A stretch of DNA of 64,000 bases from Natrialbaceae archaeon AArc-T1-2 (GTDB taxonomy: Archaea > Halobacteriota > Halobacteria > Halobacteriales > Natrialbaceae): NCBI RefSeq assembly GCF_030273315.1, contig NZ_CP127174.1:868001-932000 (forward strand), given 5' to 3'. Under the pieces are notes generated by a model. The model saw nothing but the letters and a program-made list of their open reading frames with translations, was not told the DNA's origin and made no database searches. The translations under genes and the position numbers were made by a program. The stretch's first letter is position 1, and every line of letters starts with the position of its first letter. Of this stretch, positions 16,896 to 23,979 are shown one piece after another.

Positions 16896-16974
16896 GGCGC
16901 TAAGCCCCGCCCTCAACGAGCAGCGCAGTCCGCGTAAGCGGATAAGCAGCGCAGTAGGGCGGGGATACAGCGCC
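16896..16974. repeat. Long hairpin, probably the end of an IS1341/IS605-type element
   Basis: Stem parts GGCGCT (16896-16901) and CCCCGCCCT (16905-16913) pair with AGGGCGGGG (16956-16964) and AGCGCC (16969-16974). This CCCCGCCC-type hairpin with an inner GC-rich loop resembles the right-end structures that follow haloarchaeal tnpB genes, including those at 18747 and 33814 in this window. No tnpB is attached here. The rest of 16636-17024 holds only the fragment described at 16691. Confidence 0.45.
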
Positions 16975-17032
16975 GTCTTCTCCTGTTCTTGCACGTTCCG
17001 GTGACTGTCTCACAGGCCCACGCAAGCATTTT

Positions 17033-18474
17033 GGTCGTGTCCCAAACTCGTCTAGAGTCGTAACTGACTCCTGTGGAAACAGGGTCACCTCTGGTACCTA
17101 CCCCGAAGTGACCCATGCACGCCACAATCGACGCGCAAGTCACGGTTAGCATCGACTTAGACAAAACGCTACCGCTTGCCACTCTCGCTGAATCTCTCAC
17201 AGAGCTTCACCTCGAGGCGACGATCCTCGAGGAGCTTGTCAAAAGCCTCGACGAGCGCCTCGTCGAGGCGTACTGTGGGGAGAAACACGCGCGCGGAAAC
17301 GGCGATCGCCGTTTCCAGCGCGCCGGAACCACAACACGAACAGCTGTGACAACCGCAGGAGAGCACGAATTTTCCCTTCATCACGTCAAAGACACCGCTG
17401 CCACCGGTGACGATCCTACCTACTTCCGCCCTCTCGAAGATCTCATCAAATTCGACGGGCAGCGCATCTATCAAGAGGATATTTCGCTCCAGAGTACCGA
17501 ACTCGCTACGTCGCTCAGCTTTCGTGATGCCGTTGCCCACGGCGACGGCTTCACTCCGATGCCTTCGAGAACCACGATCAACCGCCGAGTCCGTGAGTAC
17601 GGCAGCAAACTCGGTGACTTCGTTCGTGATCGGCTTCCTGGGACGAATGCAGACACTGTCGTTCCTGACGGAACGAAGTGTCATAGCCAGGACGATCACT
17701 GCACGTACCACGACGTCAACGTCACTCTCGGACAGATCACCGAAGACAACGCGGAAACCACGCTCTTAGACGTCAATGTCAACGAACCGTGGGACGATAC
17801 AGCAGAAGATCTCGAAGAGAACGAGGCGATCACTGACGACGCGACGGTCGTCAGTGACGCCGAGGAATCCCTCGTCGACGCCTTCGAGACCAGCTATCGA
17901 TCTCATCAGCTCGATCTCGTTCATGTCGGTCGAACGCTTGGATACAAGCTGTGGAAGGACGGTACCTTTTCGCTCGAAACGCGGAAAGCGATCGCCTCAG
18001 ACGTCACAAACGACTTGTTCCATCTGAAAAACTCGGTTGCGCTCCATGCATCGAGGAATGAGCGTTTGGCGATCCGCGAGCGGATCGACCAAACGCTCGA
18101 GAACCTCACGAAGGAGGCGTGGCGCTTAGAGCAACAGGACTCTCCAAAAGCAGCGGCGTACCTCCGAAAATGGGCACAAGCAACCGTCACATTCGCCGAA
18201 CTCGCACTCGAGGGACAAGAGGTTCTGTGGACATCGAACGTGGTTGAACGAGCCATGGGCGAAATCTCGAAGCGGTGTAAAAACCAGTGGATGAGATGGA
18301 CAGAGTCCGGCTTAGAATCGCTCCTCTGGCTCAATCTCGTGAGATATGCCGATTCCGAGCAGTTCGCGGCGTTCGCCGACGAACTGCTCGAGCGTTCAGC
18401 CAAAACAGCCATGACATTGGAGGTGTCAGTTGACGCTACCAGAGGCGAACTCTAGACGAGTTTGTGACGGGACC
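17033..18474 (+). mobile_element. ISH6-family insertion sequence with perfect 8-bp target duplication
   Basis: The 26-bp terminal inverted repeats (17033-17058 and 18449-18474) match at 23 positions and share CAAACTCGTCTAGAGT. They are flanked by the direct repeat AGCATTTT at 17025-17032 and 18475-18482, a perfect 8-bp duplication. The 1442-bp length and a single transposase gene fit the ISH6 family. Intact ends, intact gene and perfect duplication point to a recent insertion, into an IS1341-type remnant within module II. Confidence 0.92.
17115..18455 (+). CDS. ISH6-family transposase
   Basis: The product is 446 residues from the ATG at 17115, filling the element. It shows DRRFQRAGTTTRTAVTT, MPSRTTINRRVREYGSKLG, and acidic candidate catalytic residues in VVPDGTKCHSQDD and VVSDAEESLVDAF. 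The C-terminal TSNVVERAMGEISKRCKNQWM resembles the end of mutator/ISH6-like transposases. The frame is uninterrupted and the stop lies within the right terminal repeat, so the enzyme is probably functional. Confidence 0.88.
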   Translation: MHATIDAQVTVSIDLDKTLPLATLAESLTELHLEATILEELVKSLDERLVEAYCGEKHARGNGDRRFQRAGTTTRTAVTTAGEHEFSLHHVKDTAATGDDPTYFRPLEDLIKFDGQRIYQEDISLQSTELATSLSFRDAVAHGDGFTPMPSRTTINRRVREYGSKLGDFVRDRLPGTNADTVVPDGTKCHSQDDHCTYHDVNVTLGQITEDNAETTLLDVNVNEPWDDTAEDLEENEAITDDATVVSDAEESLVDAFETSYRSHQLDLVHVGRTLGYKLWKDGTFSLETRKAIASDVTNDLFHLKNSVALHASRNERLAIRERIDQTLENLTKEAWRLEQQDSPKAAAYLRKWAQATVTFAELALEGQEVLWTSNVVERAMGEISKRCKNQWMRWTESGLESLLWLNLVRYADSEQFAAFADELLERSAKTAMTLEVSVDATRGEL

Positions 18475-18603
18475 AGCATTTTACCGGAAAACGCCCAACC
18501 AGAGTGTAAGATGGGCGTTCCGACCTGTGGACTTCGACTCGCTCGCCGTTCCACGTTGAACGGCTCGCTCCTTGCGAAGTTCCCAGTCACGGACAGCGTT
18601 AGA

Positions 18604-18789
18604 ACGCGACAAGAAGCGTGCGCTGTCCCACGGAACTACCCCGTCGAGACACTAGGAGTGGGACACTCCGAAGGTACGCCTGTGGAGACTGCGCTCCCTA
18701 CGGGAACCACCTCGGTTCCTGCAAAGCGCGTCTTGGAAGCAGGAAGCCCCACCCTCAGCGAGCGCGTCAGCGCGAGCAGGGTGGGGTAG
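18604..18789 (+). pseudogene. 3' remnant of an IS1341-type tnpB with its right-end hairpin
   Basis: The frame reads EACAVPRNYPVETLGVGHSEG and then TPVETALPTGTTSVPAKRVLEAGSP..., the low-complexity tail typical of haloarchaeal IS1341-type TnpB proteins. No RuvC or zinc-finger part precedes it. The end contains the hairpin CCCCACCCT (18747-18755) / AGGGTGGGG (18778-18786), followed by TAGTTCAC. This is the reRNA/right-end structure of the element. It abuts repeat copy C at 18794. The upstream stretch from 18483 is unassigned. Confidence 0.6.
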
Positions 18790-18793
18790 TTCA

Positions 18794-18826
18794 CTACCGG
18801 TTCTCCCGCTGCTCGACCTTGTTCAG
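18794..18826 (-). repeat. Copy C of the 33-nt chorismate-mutase 3'-end repeat
   Basis: It encodes LNKVEQRENR and TAG on the minus strand, identical in protein to the functional gene end (copy D). It is 30 of 33 identical to D and 31 of 33 to copy A, with all differences synonymous. It directly follows the IS1341-type right end (TAGTTCAC ends at its first base) and begins module III. Confidence 0.85.
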
Positions 18827-18928
18827 ATAGACAATATCCAATGTGCGAACAGATGGAACACTGGTGACTGTACCATCGAATCCCTACTGGTGGTAAGATT
18901 CTTTTCCTATGGCACCATAGTCACATCT

Positions 18929-19174
18929 ATGTCAGCAGAAACGGACGGGCAGGGGAGGTTGTACATCCCCAAAGACGTACGAGAAAAATACGGAGAGAAG
19001 TACCACATCGTCACGTATGAGGACAGAATTGAACTCGTTCCGGTTGCAGACGACCCGCTCGCTGCAGTCCGCGAAGCGGCAGGCGAGTTACGTGACGCAT
19101 CCGTTGACGATATTCGCGCGGACATCGAAGCAGAAGCGAAAACAGAGGCCCGCGAGAAAGGGGACGATAGATGA
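18929..19174 (+). CDS. VapB-type antitoxin (AbrB/SpoVT domain)
   Basis: The product is 81 residues from the ATG at 18929 (MSAETDGQGRLYIPKDVREKYG). The GRLYIPKDVREKYG...HIVTYEDRIELVPV segment is the swapped-hairpin AbrB DNA-binding fold. An acidic helical tail follows for toxin binding (DPLAAVREAAGELRDASVDDIRADIEAE region). It overlaps the PIN-toxin gene by ATGA at 19171-19174. The Met at 18890 is less likely, since it would add a non-conserved Phe/Val/Thr-rich leader over the probable promoter. Confidence 0.85.
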   Translation: MSAETDGQGRLYIPKDVREKYGEKYHIVTYEDRIELVPVADDPLAAVREAAGELRDASVDDIRADIEAEAKTEAREKGDDR

Positions 19175-19554
19175 CGGTCTACGTCGAAACCGACTTTTTA
19201 CTCGCGCTCGCTAAAGACTCAGACTGGTTGCAGCAATCAGCAGCAGAAGCACTCGACGAGTACGACGTAGAAACGTCGGCCTTCTCCTATCTCGAACTCC
19301 TTCTCGCCCGAGAACGGTACGAGTTTGATTACGTCCCACTCGTGGCAAATCTGCTCGAACTTGTCCCTGTCCGGGACGAGGAAGAACGACAAATCGTTCT
19401 GAAGGCCGTCAACTACTACGACGAGGGAATGACGGCGTTCGATGCGTTCCACGCCGCGACTGCAGAAACACGGACGCAGAACGTGCTCTCATCGGAGAAA
19501 GACTACGAAGACATCGAGGTGGAACGAGTCCCGCTAGAACCGGCTGATGAATGA
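19171..19554 (+). CDS. VapC-type PIN-domain ribonuclease toxin
   Basis: The product is 127 residues. PIN-domain landmarks are the first Asp in MTVYVETDFLLALAKDS, a Glu in SAFSYLELLLARERY, and late acidic residues in MTAFDAFHAATAETR, followed by VLSSEKDYEDIEVERVPLEP. VapC toxins cut tRNA or rRNA and are neutralised by VapB. The stop is 18 bp from repeat copy D, so this pair fills essentially all of module III between copies C and D. Confidence 0.88.
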   Translation: MTVYVETDFLLALAKDSDWLQQSAAEALDEYDVETSAFSYLELLLARERYEFDYVPLVANLLELVPVRDEEERQIVLKAVNYYDEGMTAFDAFHAATAETRTQNVLSSEKDYEDIEVERVPLEPADE

Positions 19555-19572
19555 CAATATCTCTATCGCGTG

Positions 19573-19605
19573 CTACCGGTTCTCACGCTGCTCTACTTTG
19601 TTCAG
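19573..19605 (-). repeat. Copy D: the native 3' end of chorismate mutase (putative attB/attR)
   Basis: These are the last ten codons and TAG of the functional chorismate mutase gene, and they form the reference for the three upstream copies. Only this copy continues into the full gene. If elements integrated here, each would have replaced the gene end with its own copy, keeping the enzyme intact. Confidence 0.85.
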
Positions 19606-19893
19606 CTCGATGAGTAATCGGAAAATGGCTTTCACCAGGTTGGGCTCGAGGCCGAACTGCGCGGCGTTCTCGCCCGCTCGTTCCATCACGCGCTCTTCTT
19701 GTTTCGCGTCGGTCGTCGGCAGCCCCTCGGCGGCTTTGACCTGGGCGATCGAGTCCGCGACGTAGGTCCGTCGAGCGATCAGTTCGACGAGGTTGCGGTC
19801 TATCTCCTGGATCTCTTCGCGCAGTTCGTCGAGTTCCATCTGCTCGGGGGTTCGCTCACTCGCTTCGTCGTCAGGTTCCGGATCTCGAGTCAT
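19573..19893 (-). CDS. Chorismate mutase (AroQ class)
   Basis: It rearranges chorismate to prephenate, the entry to Phe and Tyr synthesis. The product is 106 residues with the helical AroQ fold: LDELREEIQEIDRNLVELIARRTYVADSIAQVKAAEG, then TDAKQEERVMERAGENAAQFGL and LVKAIFRLLIELNKVEQRENR. The catalytic Arg/Lys pattern (R in ELIARR, K in QVKA) is present. It overlaps the shikimate kinase gene by ATGA at 19890-19893, giving a two-gene aromatic operon. Its last 11 codons recur upstream as repeats. Confidence 0.92.
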   Translation of the reverse strand: MTRDPEPDDEASERTPEQMELDELREEIQEIDRNLVELIARRTYVADSIAQVKAAEGLPTTDAKQEERVMERAGENAAQFGLEPNLVKAIFRLLIELNKVEQRENR

Positions 19894-20762
19894 ATCGTGT
19901 GTGTCCCGTCAGTTCGCGTTCGAAGTAATCGCGTGGTTCCGTCCCGATTCGTCCAGCGCTCTTGTACCGCCTCGAGAGCCGTCCGATCTCCGACGGCCAC
20001 GTAGCTCGGGCCCGTGCCCGACAGTGAGACGCCGTCGGCGGCCGGCATGGCGTCGATCATCGGTCCCGTCGGGAACTCGAGGGCGGCGGCGAAGGCGAAG
20101 CCGTTGACGGTCATCGCCTCGCCGTAGCGTCCGTCGAGTGCGAGTTCGGCGACGAGTTCGGCCATCGGGGCGATCCGCTCACAGGCCGAGACGTCGGTGT
20201 CGGCGCTGTAGGCCCGTTCCGGCGGCGTGTACACCAGGGCGTGGCAGTTGAATTCCTCCCGGGCGAGTAACTCGTCGCCGGTGTTGTCGGTCACCGTCAC
20301 GCCCCCGAGCATGCTCGCGCTCGCGTCGTCGAACGCGCCCGTCACCGTCACGCCGGCGTCGCGGGCCGCCTGCACGCCGAGTCGGCAGGCGTCGACCCGA
20401 TCGACCGCGTCGGCGAGCCCGAGCGCCTCGAGCGTTGCGAGCACCGTCGCGTTCGCAGCGGCGCTCGAACTCTTCAGTCCCGACGCCATCGGGGTCTCGG
20501 TCTCGGTGCGGACGTGTCCGCCGGCCTCGGTCGGCTCGAGGCCTGCCTCGGCGGCGTAGCGTTCGAGTGTCAGTTCGACGCAGCGTTCGATCAACGAGGC
20601 GTCCGCGTCGGGTTCCTCGGCGATCTCGCCCGTGACGGTCCCGCCGGTGTCGAGCGAGACAGAGGCGGTCGTCTCGAGGTCGATCGCGAACGCCGACCCC
20701 GTACCGGTAGCGAGCGCGTTGAGCACCGTTCCGGCTGCGGGGGCAACGGCCCGGCCGTCCAT
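19890..20762 (-). CDS. aroK: Shikimate kinase, archaeal GHMP type
   Basis: It phosphorylates shikimate at the 3-hydroxyl in the chorismate pathway. The product is 290 residues. The GHMP fold is unlike bacterial AroK: MDGRAVAPAAGTVLNALATGTGSAFAIDL at the N-terminus, the ATP loop TPMASGLKSSSAAANATVLA, and a late SLSGTGPSYVAVGDR motif. It starts at the ATG at 20762 and leads an operon with the overlapping chorismate mutase gene. Confidence 0.92.
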   Translation of the reverse strand: MDGRAVAPAAGTVLNALATGTGSAFAIDLETTASVSLDTGGTVTGEIAEEPDADASLIERCVELTLERYAAEAGLEPTEAGGHVRTETETPMASGLKSSSAAANATVLATLEALGLADAVDRVDACRLGVQAARDAGVTVTGAFDDASASMLGGVTVTDNTGDELLAREEFNCHALVYTPPERAYSADTDVSACERIAPMAELVAELALDGRYGEAMTVNGFAFAAALEFPTGPMIDAMPAADGVSLSGTGPSYVAVGDRTALEAVQERWTNRDGTTRLLRTRTDGTHTI

Positions 20763-20828
20763 GTCCTCATTTGCTCAACGGGACTATTTACGGCTGGCGA
20801 TCCGCGCAGCCGATCTCGTTCCAGAAAC

Positions 20829-20853
20829 TGTATTGTGAATAATAAACAATACA
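20829..20853. promoter_or_regulatory. Perfect inverted repeat upstream of aroK (candidate operator)
   Basis: TGTATTGT (20829-20836), a 9-nt A/T spacer, and ACAATACA (20846-20853) form a perfect 8-bp-arm palindrome. It lies 67 bp before the aroK start and 160 bp before the VKOR gene, in a 250-bp divergent region. The rest of the region holds an A/T-rich box (ACAATATATTAG, about 20978-20989) that fits a leaderless promoter for the plus-strand gene at 21013. Confidence 0.5.
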
Positions 20854-21012
20854 CAGCTCTTCCGAGAGAGCGGTAATCCGTGTTACTCTGAAAGATTTCG
20901 CGGAACCCCTTCGCACGAGAGTTTAGTTCTGCTCCCCCGCGACGAAGTGTATAGTGTGTGGTGTTGTGGATATAGCACAATATATTAGTGCCTCCGCGAA
21001 CAACACCTGGAT

Positions 21013-21636
21013 ATGGCAACGAAAACGAGACCGGCGAACGTGACGGATCACGATTGGCATTACTCGCCGCGGACGTCGACGCTGTTCGGCCTGTTTATGG
21101 CCGTCGCAGTCTTCGGCTGGGTGGTCAGTACGTTCCTGAGCGGGATTCACTTCTGGGCGATTCCCCAGATCCCGTCCGACGCCGAACTCTCCGGGAGCAT
21201 CGAGGTCATCACGAGCTCGTACGCCTACGTCTTCGGGGTGCCGCTTGCGACGCTCGGGGCGTTTTACTACCTGACGACGATCGGGCTGGCGGCCTGGTGG
21301 CTCGATACGCGCCATCCGCTCATCGTCAAGATCCTGACGCCGATCACGGCGAGTGGCGTGCTCGCCTCGTCGTACTTCGTCTGGCTGCAGCTGGTTCCGA
21401 TCGGGGAGATCTGTCCGTTCTGTATGATGTCTGCGGCGGCGACGGTGACCCTGCTCGGACTCGAGTTGGCGATCCTGCGAACGAGCGACCTGCCGCCGAC
21501 GACCGAACTGCTCGCTGACGCTGGCTCCCTGCTCGAGCGGACCACGTTCACCTGGCCGATACTCGCGGTTGCGATCGGCGTGTTGACCCTCGCCGCGTTC
21601 TACGGGGCGACCATGGCTCCGGTCCCCGGGGCGTAA
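21013..21636 (+). CDS. Vitamin K epoxide reductase-family membrane protein
   Basis: The product is 207 residues with about five membrane segments. The active-site CxxC is present in EICPFCMMSAAATV, and the preceding SSYAYVFGVPLATLGAFYYL is the VKOR helix-2 signature. Family members reoxidise thiol oxidoreductases using quinone. The loop cysteine pair normally found before that helix is absent here (the loop reads SGSIEVITSSY). Promoter: A/T-rich box near 20978-20989, suggesting no leader. Confidence 0.85.
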   Translation: MATKTRPANVTDHDWHYSPRTSTLFGLFMAVAVFGWVVSTFLSGIHFWAIPQIPSDAELSGSIEVITSSYAYVFGVPLATLGAFYYLTTIGLAAWWLDTRHPLIVKILTPITASGVLASSYFVWLQLVPIGEICPFCMMSAAATVTLLGLELAILRTSDLPPTTELLADAGSLLERTTFTWPILAVAIGVLTLAAFYGATMAPVPGA

Positions 21637-21701
21637 GGGTTCGGTTCAGTTCGGTTCGACGAACGGTTCGTTTTTCCCGACGCGCGCACAACCGTCCGTC
21701 C

Positions 21702-22127
21702 ATGAGCGCCCGATCCAACGTCGCACCGAGTACGCTCTCGGTCGAACTCCAGGAGGGTGGCGTCGCCGTCCAGTATCTCGACGGACGTGAGACGTTCTAC
21801 CACGGCGTGCCCGAACCCGTCGAGGGTGCGGTCCAGACCCCACCGGGCAAGGAGGTCCACGTGCTCGTCACCGACGCCGACGGCGTCGAGGGCGTGATGA
21901 CCTACGTCAACGACCGCAACACCCACGACGACATCCTCGAGTCGACCGGCGTCGGCCGGATCATGCTCGACAGCGACGACGAGACCCAGCTGTTTCCCGG
22001 CGTCACCGTCGGCACCGACGGCTACTCGGTCGTCGTCGAAGCCGACCTCGAGGTCGTCGACGGCCGGGTGTTCGTCTTTGCGGAGGACGAGATAAGCGAA
22101 CACGGCTACGAACTCGTCTCCGAGTAA
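21702..22127 (+). CDS. DUF5796 family protein
   Basis: The product is 141 residues and acidic. It has a beta-rich pattern (STLSVELQEGGVAVQYLDGRETFYHG, GKEVHVLVTDADGVEGVMTYVNDRNTHDDIL, GYSVVVEADLEVVDGRVFVFAEDEI). I recognise this as the haloarchaeal DUF5796 family; function unknown. Its stop TAA shares a base with the next gene's ATG at 22127, so the two are coupled. Confidence 0.75.
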   Translation: MSARSNVAPSTLSVELQEGGVAVQYLDGRETFYHGVPEPVEGAVQTPPGKEVHVLVTDADGVEGVMTYVNDRNTHDDILESTGVGRIMLDSDDETQLFPGVTVGTDGYSVVVEADLEVVDGRVFVFAEDEISEHGYELVSE

Positions 22128-22369
22128 TGCCGCTTGCTAAACCCTGGCGCGACCTCGATCGGGAGACGGTCGCCCGCGCGCCGGACCGACCGGGTGTCTA
22201 CGAACTCGGCGACGCCAGCGGGACTGTCCTCGCCGTCGATTCAGGGGTTCTGCGGGACGAACTCAAGAGCGCGCTCGCCTACGGCGACGGCGAGCGGGTT
22301 CGCTGGGAGGAAACCCACACCCTCGAGCAGGCCGACGATCTCGCAGCGAGCCACCGCGAGCGGCTGTAG
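22127..22369 (+). CDS. Small conserved haloarchaeal protein (GIY-YIG-like start)
   Basis: The product is 80 residues: MPLAKPWRDLDRETVARAPDRPGVYELGDASG then VLAVDSGVLRDELKSALAYGDGERVRWEE. The 'APDRPGVYEL' strand followed by a helix is reminiscent of the beginning of GIY-YIG domains, but the catalytic residues are not visible, so no nuclease activity is proposed. Coupled to the DUF5796 gene by a one-base overlap. Confidence 0.65.
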   Translation: MPLAKPWRDLDRETVARAPDRPGVYELGDASGTVLAVDSGVLRDELKSALAYGDGERVRWEETHTLEQADDLAASHRERL

Positions 22370-22510
22370 TCACAGGATGTACGGTGGCTCGGAGTCGTCC
22401 TCGTCACATCGTTTCTCGTGTTCTTCTGCATCCGACCGATCGTCGAACAGCAGTCCACAGGTCTCACACTCGTACCAGATCGCACCGTCGCGTTCGGTCT
22501 GGGCGACCAT
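22370..22510 (-). CDS. Very small zinc-finger protein (46 aa, DUF7128-like)
   Basis: ATG at 22508-22510, TGA at 22370-22372. The translation contains IWYECETCGLLFDDRSDAEE followed by HEKRCD. The C-x2-C ... H-x3-4-C arrangement forms one C2HC zinc finger. Such micro-proteins are abundant in haloarchaea, often as regulators; none is specifically known here. It is convergent with the gene ending at 22369, with no spacer. Confidence 0.65.
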   Translation of the reverse strand: MVAQTERDGAIWYECETCGLLFDDRSDAEEHEKRCDEDDSEPPYIL

Positions 22511-22578
22511 ACGGAACCGTGTGACAGCCGCACTCAAAGCCGTTTCTCCGCTCCGGAACTGATCGGCGGTGACGACGG

Positions 22579-23391
22579 CTACTCGTCCTCGATCGTCCGG
22601 ACGGTGACGACGGGGACGGTCGCGTTCGGCACGACCCGCTGGGAGACGCTGCCGACGACGAGTCGCTCGAGCGTACTCTTGCTCTCGGTGCCCATCACGA
22701 GCACGTCGACGTCTTCCCCGTCGACGTACGCGAGAATCGTCTCGTGGGGGGCTCCCTGCTCGACGTGTCTCGTGGCCTCGATGTCGCGCGATGCGGCCTG
22801 GTCGACCACGTCCATCGTCGTCTGCGCTCCGTGCTCTTCGAAGGCCGCGAGTGTGTCCGAGACGTCGGACTCGACGTCGACGGCATACAGCGCGTGCAGC
22901 CGGGCGTCGGCGCCACCGGCTAGTCTCAGGGCGTGATCCGTCGCCGCGGCCGAACCGGACCAGCCGTCGGTCGCGAGCGCGACGTCGTCTACCGTCTCGG
23001 CGATCGTCGCGTTCGGACTCACGGTACAGACCGGACGGCGGGCATCACGGACCACCTCGAGAGCGACGCTGCCGACCAGCACCTGCTGAATACCCGTTCG
23101 ACCGTGTGTCCCAACGACGATCAGATCGACGTCGTGTTCGTCGGCGTATGCGAGGATCTCGCCGGCTGGTCTCCCTTCGCGAACCGTCGACCGGGCGACG
23201 CGTCCCGCCTCGCGTGCGTCGTCGGCGACGGCGGCGGCGAACTCCTCGTAAAGCGTTCGACTCTCCTCGTCGGGCGCGACCGACAGGACGTGAACGGTCG
23301 CCTCCGGTCCGCGAGCGAGCGCGGTTCCCTGTTTCGTGGCGGCGTCGGCGACGTCGCTGCCGTCGGTCGCGACCAGAACGTCGTCGTACAT
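22579..23391 (-). CDS. Universal stress protein with two UspA domains
   Basis: The product is 270 residues from the ATG at 23391 (MYDDVLVATDGSDVADAATKQG). Domain 1 carries the ATP-binding loop VVGTHGRTGIQQVLVGSVALEVV; domain 2 has VLVMGTESKSTLERLVVGSVSQRVV, with a less canonical Gly pattern. So both halves keep the UspA fold, and the first is more likely to bind ATP. Cytoplasmic stress protein of unknown exact role. The upstream frame extension is non-coding in style. Confidence 0.88.
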   Translation of the reverse strand: MYDDVLVATDGSDVADAATKQGTALARGPEATVHVLSVAPDEESRTLYEEFAAAVADDAREAGRVARSTVREGRPAGEILAYADEHDVDLIVVGTHGRTGIQQVLVGSVALEVVRDARRPVCTVSPNATIAETVDDVALATDGWSGSAAATDHALRLAGGADARLHALYAVDVESDVSDTLAAFEEHGAQTTMDVVDQAASRDIEATRHVEQGAPHETILAYVDGEDVDVLVMGTESKSTLERLVVGSVSQRVVPNATVPVVTVRTIEDE

Positions 23392-23586
23392 GTCCAAGCG
23401 TACGGAGGCGACCGCCTTGAAACTCCCCTCCACTCGAATCGCTTCGTTCGCCTTCGCGTTCGTCGACCGACCCGTCGTGTGGATCGGAATCGGGCCGGCA
23501 ACCAGTCTCGAGAGCGAGGACTTTCTCTCGTTCCTACCGATTCGTCGACAGGAAGGCTTACAACGGGATGCTCGAGTTATCGATCT

Positions 23587-23913
23587 ATGCAAGGCGATGC
23601 GTCACGAGAGCACGCCGGTACAACGGAGAATAGTCAGCTTCCAAACCTCGTCACTGTCGTCGGACGCGGCGTTCCCTCGAACGTCGAAATCTCGGTCGAC
23701 GGCGACATCGAACTGGTCGGCGACGCCCCCCTCGAAGAGGCCATCGTCGTCTCGGGTGGCACGGCAGAAGGGGCGATCGACGTCGGCGTGTGGCGCTTTC
23801 GATTCTCCGGCGAGCTGGCGAACGTCCACGTCGTCGACTGGAACGGCGTCGAGGGAGCCGACTCCGCGAGTACCCCGACCGTCCACGTCGAGTACGGCGT
23901 TCCCGAACGATAA
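23587..23913 (+). CDS. Small acidic haloarchaeal protein, unknown function
   Basis: The product is 108 residues from the ATG at 23587 (MQGDASREHAGTTENSQLPNL). It is beta-rich (LVTVVGRGVPSNVEISVDGDIELVG; EGAIDVGVWRFRFSGELANVHVVDWNGVE). No motif recognised, no membrane segment. It is followed 66 bp later by the DUF92 gene in the same orientation. Confidence 0.6.
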   Translation: MQGDASREHAGTTENSQLPNLVTVVGRGVPSNVEISVDGDIELVGDAPLEEAIVVSGGTAEGAIDVGVWRFRFSGELANVHVVDWNGVEGADSASTPTVHVEYGVPER

Positions 23914-23979
23914 CGTTCGCGTGCCGACGGCGTCCGGTTGGAAGAGTTGAAGTGACCCCCGCAGAAAGGAAGCGGTATC

